Assembly (NCBI RefSeq): GCF_001648775.1
Contig: NZ_LVEJ01000019.1
Location: 124,001 to 188,000 of the forward strand
DNA: 64,000 bases
Direction of reading: 5' to 3'
DNA from: Pseudomonas fluorescens
GTDB taxonomy: Bacteria > Pseudomonadota > Gammaproteobacteria > Pseudomonadales > Pseudomonadaceae
Positions 59,559 to 64,000 of the stretch are shown one piece after another. How positions within the stretch are numbered: the first letter of the stretch is position 1; every line of letters begins with the position of its first letter. The position numbers were made by a program, and so were the translations under genes. A model generated the notes under the pieces. The model did no database searches, was not told the origin of the DNA, and saw only the letters and a program-made list of their open reading frames with translations.

Positions 59559-61037
59559 ATGATCCGCGAAGAATTCCTGCGCTTGGCCGCTGACGGCTAC
59601 AACCGCATTCCGTTGGCCTGCGAAACCCTGGCCGACTTCGACACACCGCTGTCGATCTACCTGAAACTGGCCGACCAGCCCAACTCCTACCTGCTCGAAT
59701 CGGTGCAGGGCGGCGAGAAATGGGGCCGTTACTCGATTATCGGTCTGCCATGCCGCACGGTTATGCGCGTTCACGATCATCACGTCAGCATCACCGTCGA
59801 TGGCGTTGAGACTGAAAGCCATGATGTTGAAGACCCGCTGGCCTTCGTCGAAACCTTCAAGGCGCGCTACAACGTGCCGACCATCGCCGGTCTGCCGCGC
59901 TTCAACGGTGGTCTGGTCGGTTATTTCGGTTACGACTGCGTGCGCTATGTCGAAAAACGCCTGGGCAAGTGCCCGAACCCTGATCCGCTGGGCGTGCCGG
60001 ACATTCTGCTGATGGTTTCCGATGCCGTCGTGGTGTTCGACAACCTCGCCGGCAAGATGCACGCGATCGTGTTGGCCGACCCTGCGCAGGCCGATGCCTT
60101 CGAACAAGGTCAGGCGCAATTGCAGGCGTTGCTGGAGAAACTGCGCCAGCCGATCACTCCGCGCCGTGGTCTGGATTTCAGCAAGCAGCAAGCGGCTGAC
60201 CCGGTGTTCCGTTCCAGTTTCACTCAGGACGATTACGAAAAAGCCGTCGACACCATCAAGGAGTACATCCTTGCCGGTGACTGCATGCAGGTCGTGCCGT
60301 CGCAGCGCATGTCGATCGACTTCAAGGCTGCACCCATCGATCTGTATCGCGCTCTGCGTTGCTTCAACCCGACGCCGTACATGTACTTCTTCAACTTCGG
60401 CGACTTCCACGTCGTCGGCAGTTCGCCGGAAGTGTTGGTACGGGTTGAAGACAACCTGATCACCGTGCGCCCGATTGCCGGTACTCGCCCACGTGGCGCC
60501 ACCGAAGAAGCGGACGTGGCGCTGGAAGAAGATCTGCTGTCGGACGACAAGGAGATCGCCGAGCACTTGATGCTGATCGATCTGGGCCGTAACGACACTG
60601 GTCGCGTCTCGGAAATCGGCTCGGTGAAGCTCACCGAGAAGATGGTTATCGAGCGTTATTCCAACGTGATGCACATCGTTTCCAACGTTACCGGCCAATT
60701 GAAGGCCGGGCTGACGGCGATGGACGCACTGCGGGCGATTCTGCCGGCGGGCACCTTGTCCGGTGCACCGAAGATTCGCGCGATGGAAATCATCGACGAG
60801 CTGGAACCGGTCAAGCGCGGTGTATATGGCGGTGCGGTCGGCTACTTCGCCTGGAACGGCAACATGGACACCGCGATTGCGATCCGTACTGCCGTGATCA
60901 AGAACGGCGAACTGCACGTGCAGGCCGGTGGCGGCATCGTCGCCGACTCGGTGCCGGCGCTGGAGTGGGAAGAGACCCTGAACAAGCGCCGCGCGATGTT
61001 CCGCGCCGTGGCCCTGGCCGAGCAAACCCCGGACTGA
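59559..61037 (+). CDS. trpE: TrpE, anthranilate synthase component I
   Basis: This 492-residue chorismate-using enzyme makes anthranilate with ammonia from TrpG. The N-terminal allosteric Trp site includes SYLLESVQGGEKWGRYSIIG. The catalytic core has GDCMQVVPSQRMS, PIAGTRPRGATEEAD, LMLIDLGRNDTGRVS and AGTLSGAPKIRAMEIIDELE. It is separated from trpG by estA, so the two subunits are made from different operons that appear to share the same kind of Trp-codon leader. Confidence 0.97.
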   Translation: MIREEFLRLAADGYNRIPLACETLADFDTPLSIYLKLADQPNSYLLESVQGGEKWGRYSIIGLPCRTVMRVHDHHVSITVDGVETESHDVEDPLAFVETFKARYNVPTIAGLPRFNGGLVGYFGYDCVRYVEKRLGKCPNPDPLGVPDILLMVSDAVVVFDNLAGKMHAIVLADPAQADAFEQGQAQLQALLEKLRQPITPRRGLDFSKQQAADPVFRSSFTQDDYEKAVDTIKEYILAGDCMQVVPSQRMSIDFKAAPIDLYRALRCFNPTPYMYFFNFGDFHVVGSSPEVLVRVEDNLITVRPIAGTRPRGATEEADVALEEDLLSDDKEIAEHLMLIDLGRNDTGRVSEIGSVKLTEKMVIERYSNVMHIVSNVTGQLKAGLTAMDALRAILPAGTLSGAPKIRAMEIIDELEPVKRGVYGGAVGYFAWNGNMDTAIAIRTAVIKNGELHVQAGGGIVADSVPALEWEETLNKRRAMFRAVALAEQTPD

Positions 61038-61050
61038 TCACTGATCTTCC

Positions 61051-61142
61051 CTGTGGGAGCGAGCTTGCTCGCGAAGGGGCCCTGTCAGTCAGTATTTATG
61101 CTGGCTGACCCACCGCTTTCGCGAGCAAGCTCGCTCCCACAT
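61051..61142. repeat. REP doublet, reversed arrangement
   Basis: GTGGGA-first REP cores lie about 45 bases apart just after the trpE stop. Confidence 0.88.
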
Positions 61143-61161
61143 TCGATTTGTGTGTAGCCAT

Positions 61162-61197
61162 AAAAAAGCGGCGCCTGTAAGGGCGCCGCTTTTTTTG
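61162..61197. terminator. Bidirectional intrinsic terminator between trpE and estA
   Basis: An AAAAAAGCGGCGCC stem pairs with GGCGCCGCTTTTTTT across TGTAAG, with an A-run on one side and a T-run on the other. It can end both the trpE and the convergent estA transcripts. Confidence 0.94.
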
Positions 61198-61207
61198 TGC
61201 TGGTGAC

Positions 61208-63115
61208 TTAGAAGTCGAGCACAACGCCGACGTTAACCCCCTGCTGGGTAAAATCATCATCCTTGCGCAACGAATAGCCGCCGCGCAGCGCCAGATCCGC
61301 CGTCAGCTTATGGCTCACACCCAGGCTCAAACGGTTCAAATGACTTTGCGGGGTATAGCCCTCAAGCTTGAAGTCATTGGCCGGCAAGGTATTGAGCGCG
61401 ATGCGGACCTTCTGCACGTCATCTTCGTACTCACGCTCGTGAGCGTACTCGCCGAACACCTGAGTTTGCGGGGTAATGTTGTACTTGCCCTGCAAGCCCA
61501 GACCCAGGCGTTTCGAGTCGCGGGTCTGATCATCGAAGGTCAACGCTGTGGCACGGTTGCTCTTCTCAGAATAACCGTCGACATCAACGCTGGCGTAATC
61601 GGCGCTGACGAACGGCGACAGGTGCCATTCGCTGCCCGGTTGGGCAATGTCGTAACCGACGCGGGTGCTGAAGGCCCACAGATGGCCGTCGGTATCACCT
61701 TTCTCCGCACCCTCGCTGGCGCCGAGATCGAACTTGCGCTTGAGGTTGTCGTAGTCGAGTTTACCGCCGGTCAACGCCATGTCAGCCCACCAGCGATTCT
61801 GCTGGAACTGGGCGAATGCGGTGGCCAGATAGCTGTTGAGTTTGTAGTCCGAATCGTTATGACCGGCTTCCAGCGTCTGTCGATAGAAACCGCCAGCGAC
61901 ACCGACGCGCCAAGCGTCATTCAGACGATAGCTACCGCCGACGTTGAGGTTGTAACCACTGCCGTCGGCACTGACGCCGCTGCTCTGGCTGTCGACATCC
62001 AGATGCTGGCCGCCAGCCGAAACAATGGCGCGCCATTGGCCGACCGCTTGCCAGTTTTCCCAATCCGCCTGCCATTGGTTGCGCAGTTCATCCTGATGCG
62101 CGCGCAAGGTGGCGTGGGCCATTTCCGGTAACAGCGTCAGTTCCCACGGTGCGGCGAGTAGAGAGTAGGCGTAGTCGGAGATCAGTTTTTGCCCGGCTTC
62201 GGTCGGGTGTACGCCGTCGTTGTAGATCAGCTTGGTCGGGTCGGGTGTTGCACTGTTGATCCCGTAACGCGCGTTCTCGGTGCAGCCGCTGCCACTGAAG
62301 CAGGTCGCGGTCAGGTTCTGATCAGTCGCCAGGCCAAAGCGTCCCGGGTCGGCAAACACTTCCGAGAGCAGGACCGGAATGTTCAACGGAATGACTTCGG
62401 CGTTGATGCCTTGCAGGCGCGTGACCAACTGGTTGTTGAACTGGCCGGCGAGTTGACTGCTGAAGGCTTGCAGCGGGGTGCCGTTGATGGCCGGCGTAAG
62501 GCCAACGTCAGGCAGCAGCCAGACCATCACGTATTTGGCACCGGCAGTTTGCAACGTCTGCACGCTGTCAGCGAGGCGATCGGCGGCGGCGTTGGCTTGC
62601 GGCAGACTGAGAATGCGACCTTGCAGAAAGTCGTTACCGCCGCCGGAAATGTAGTACAGCGCGTTAGGATCGGCGCGAAAGCCGTTCGACGGCAGGTAAC
62701 CGGCGCGGGTGCGTTCGCCCGTGGCCGATTGCGTGGTGATCGAGTCGAGAATCTGGTCGGTGCGATAACCGCCGACCGCCCAGTTGTTGCCGTCCGGCAG
62801 GCCTTCGTTGGCGCGTACGGCGGAACTTGAGGAGGCGGTCTGGTCGGGGCTGAAACCCAGGCGTCCGCCCAGCAGTTGTGTGGAGTTCAGCGAGCGCAGT
62901 TCACCGCTGCCGTCCAGATACACCGGCCCCGTCCGGTTGGTGTAACGCTGAGTGGCGCCGGCCGGGCCACCCGTGTCGGTAAAGGTCCCGGCATCGTTCA
63001 GGCTGTCGCCGAAAACAATGAAATTCGAATAGGGATTGGGTGCGGCATTGGCCTGGGCGCAGGCCAGTGCGAGCAAGCATCCGGCCAGCGGTACAAACAA
63101 CGTCTGTTTGATCAT
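61208..63115 (-). CDS. estA: EstA, GDSL autotransporter esterase
   Basis: This 635-residue outer-membrane esterase has a signal peptide (LAGCLLALACAQANA) and an N-terminal SGNH/GDSL domain with nucleophile Ser38 in FGDSLNDAG. The Gly block is GGYRTDQIL, the Asn block GGGNDFLQG, and the Asp-His pair is in DGVHPTEAG. The C-terminal third is a beta-barrel autotransporter domain ending in Phe (VGVVLDF). The passenger stays on the cell surface and cleaves short or long acyl esters. ATG 63115 gives the proper signal peptide. The same gene is found between trpE and trpG in P. putida, as I recall (estP). Confidence 0.94.
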   Translation of the reverse strand: MIKQTLFVPLAGCLLALACAQANAAPNPYSNFIVFGDSLNDAGTFTDTGGPAGATQRYTNRTGPVYLDGSGELRSLNSTQLLGGRLGFSPDQTASSSSAVRANEGLPDGNNWAVGGYRTDQILDSITTQSATGERTRAGYLPSNGFRADPNALYYISGGGNDFLQGRILSLPQANAAADRLADSVQTLQTAGAKYVMVWLLPDVGLTPAINGTPLQAFSSQLAGQFNNQLVTRLQGINAEVIPLNIPVLLSEVFADPGRFGLATDQNLTATCFSGSGCTENARYGINSATPDPTKLIYNDGVHPTEAGQKLISDYAYSLLAAPWELTLLPEMAHATLRAHQDELRNQWQADWENWQAVGQWRAIVSAGGQHLDVDSQSSGVSADGSGYNLNVGGSYRLNDAWRVGVAGGFYRQTLEAGHNDSDYKLNSYLATAFAQFQQNRWWADMALTGGKLDYDNLKRKFDLGASEGAEKGDTDGHLWAFSTRVGYDIAQPGSEWHLSPFVSADYASVDVDGYSEKSNRATALTFDDQTRDSKRLGLGLQGKYNITPQTQVFGEYAHEREYEDDVQKVRIALNTLPANDFKLEGYTPQSHLNRLSLGVSHKLTADLALRGGYSLRKDDDFTQQGVNVGVVLDF

Positions 63116-63272
63116 GAGCAAGTCCGTTTATTTATTGTTGTAGGTGAACGAAACGACAGTACCAAAAACTCCCGGCGTTTTGCCATCGGTCGCGAATCCT
63201 CCCCTGGATTTATCCCCCAAAGGCCCGGCCATATTGCACGCTCCGCCCAGCTAAGTTACTGTGCCGGAACGT

Positions 63273-63359
63273 ATGAACGAGACCTTCCCCGTGTTGATCA
63301 CCAGCAAACTTCTGGATCAAGTCATCAAGGCACACGCCCGCTGGCGTTGGCGCGCCTGA
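63273..63359 (+). CDS. trpG leader peptide
   Basis: A 28-residue frame starting MNETFPVLITSKLLDQ and ending VIKAHARWRWRA before TGA. Two Trp codons (63342 and 63348) lie next to the end, typical of an attenuation leader. The last 24 bases match the gph/trpE leader exactly, although the N-terminal half is not related. Hairpins CCGGC-TCC-GCCGG (about 63373-63386) and GCCC-TGC-GGGC (about 63465-63475) follow, but none has a good T-run, so rho or ribosome-dependent control may be used. The 157 bases to trpG hold no other gene. Attenuation of trpE and trpGDC has been reported in P. putida. Confidence 0.72.
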   Translation: MNETFPVLITSKLLDQVIKAHARWRWRA

Positions 63360-63523
63360 ATCTTTTCTGCCGGCTCCGCCGGATCTGTATCGCTTTGCCT
63401 TCCTTGCCCGTTTGAAATGCCGCTGTGCCGACGCACCTGCCTGCGTCCGACATCGTGCAGCGCCCTGCGGGCAAGTCATCTGAAGGCTGTCTCCAAGTCA
63501 GAATTCAAGAGGTTCGAAACGCC

Positions 63524-64000
63524 ATGTTGCTGATGATCGACAACTACGACTCCTTTACTTACAACGTTGTGCAATACCTCGGCGAACTGGGTGCCGAAGT
63601 CAAAGTCGTGCGCAACGACGAACTGAGCATCGCCGAAATCGAAGCCCTCAAACCTGAGCGCATCGTGATTTCCCCAGGTCCGTGCACGCCAACCGAAGCC
63701 GGCATCTCCATCGAAGCGATCAAGCACTTTGCCGGCAAACTGCCGATCCTCGGCGTCTGCCTGGGTCACCAGTCCATCGGCCAGGCTTTTGGCGGCGATG
63801 TAGTGCGCGCCCGGCAAGTGATGCACGGTAAGACTAGTCCGGTATTCCATGAGGACAAGGGCGTTTTCGCTGGTCTGAATCATCCGCTGACGGTTACCCG
63901 CTACCACTCGCTGATCGTCAAGCACGCGACGTTGCCCGATTGCCTGGAGCTGACCGCGTGGACTCAGCACGATGACGGTTCGGTCGACGAAATCATGGGC
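63524..64000 (+). CDS. trpG: TrpG, anthranilate synthase component II (partial, runs off the window)
   Basis: The first 159 residues of the glutamine amidotransferase that feeds ammonia to TrpE. It starts MLLMIDNYDSFTYNVVQYLG, with the oxyanion block SPGPCTPTEAG, catalytic Cys in ILGVCLGHQSIGQAFGG, and the start of the His region (RYHSLIV) that precedes the His-Glu pair, which lies beyond the window. AAGAGGT precedes the ATG. trpD and trpC are expected to follow. Confidence 0.96.
   Translation, partial: MLLMIDNYDSFTYNVVQYLGELGAEVKVVRNDELSIAEIEALKPERIVISPGPCTPTEAGISIEAIKHFAGKLPILGVCLGHQSIGQAFGGDVVRARQVMHGKTSPVFHEDKGVFAGLNHPLTVTRYHSLIVKHATLPDCLELTAWTQHDDGSVDEIMG

Overview
The window is chromosomal DNA of a fluorescent pseudomonad (Pseudomonas fluorescens group or a close relative). 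The evidence is the gene content and order, the high GC, the many GTGGGAGCGAGCTTGCTC-type REP doublets and the near-intact proteins typical of the genus. From memory, gene order from the tRNA at 19.1 kb to trpE follows P. aeruginosa PA0574.1-PA0609, with trpG equivalent to PA0649. No prophage, insertion sequence or CRISPR array was seen.

Layout. 0-4.3 kb: the tail of a GGDEF protein, two tandem acyl-CoA dehydrogenases, then the sRNA gene rsmY with a perfect GacA box. 4.3-14.9 kb: a LysR regulator divergent from a class III aminotransferase, a small YqaE/Pmp3 membrane protein, an S9 peptidase, and the pyrroloquinoline quinone cluster pqqF-A-B-C-D-E read leftward, with pqqA separated from pqqB by an intrinsic terminator. 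14.9-18.2 kb: davB-davA (lysine to 5-aminovalerate), abutting pqqF, and an Lrp-type regulator. 18.2-19.1 kb: a small accessory patch beside a CAU tRNA, holding one probable orphan nuclease-domain (PBECR2-like) gene. 19.2-31.7 kb: rmcA (SBP-PAS-GGDEF-EAL), rpoD, dnaG, rpsU, tsaD, plsY, folB, folK and cca. 31.8-36.7 kb: the prkA-yeaH-spoVR operon. 36.9-44.6 kb: lptD-surA-pdxA-rsmA-apaG-apaH-glpE, leftward and largely overlapping. 44.7-47.2 kb: amgK-murU (cell-wall recycling) and a DjlA-like co-chaperone. 47.3-56.3 kb: a DUF3530 protein and the agtS-agtR/agtABCD sensing and uptake locus for 4-aminobutyrate and 5-aminovalerate. 56.7-64 kb: an iron alcohol dehydrogenase, rpe-gph-trpE, the autotransporter esterase estA, and the start of trpG.

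Connections. DavBA make 5-aminovalerate and AgtABCD, under AgtSR, import it, so both halves of one catabolic route lie in the window. trpE and trpG are each preceded by a Trp-rich leader reading frame ending in the same residues (ARWRWRA); the trpE leader is the C-terminal coding end of gph. RsmY is the Gac/Rsm output RNA. REP doublets occupy many gaps between genes and are densest in the agt locus. I found no wholly new multi-gene system; the least ordinary items are the gph-embedded trp leader, the orphan PBECR2-like gene, the MITE-like element before the alcohol dehydrogenase, and the candidate operator before agtA.
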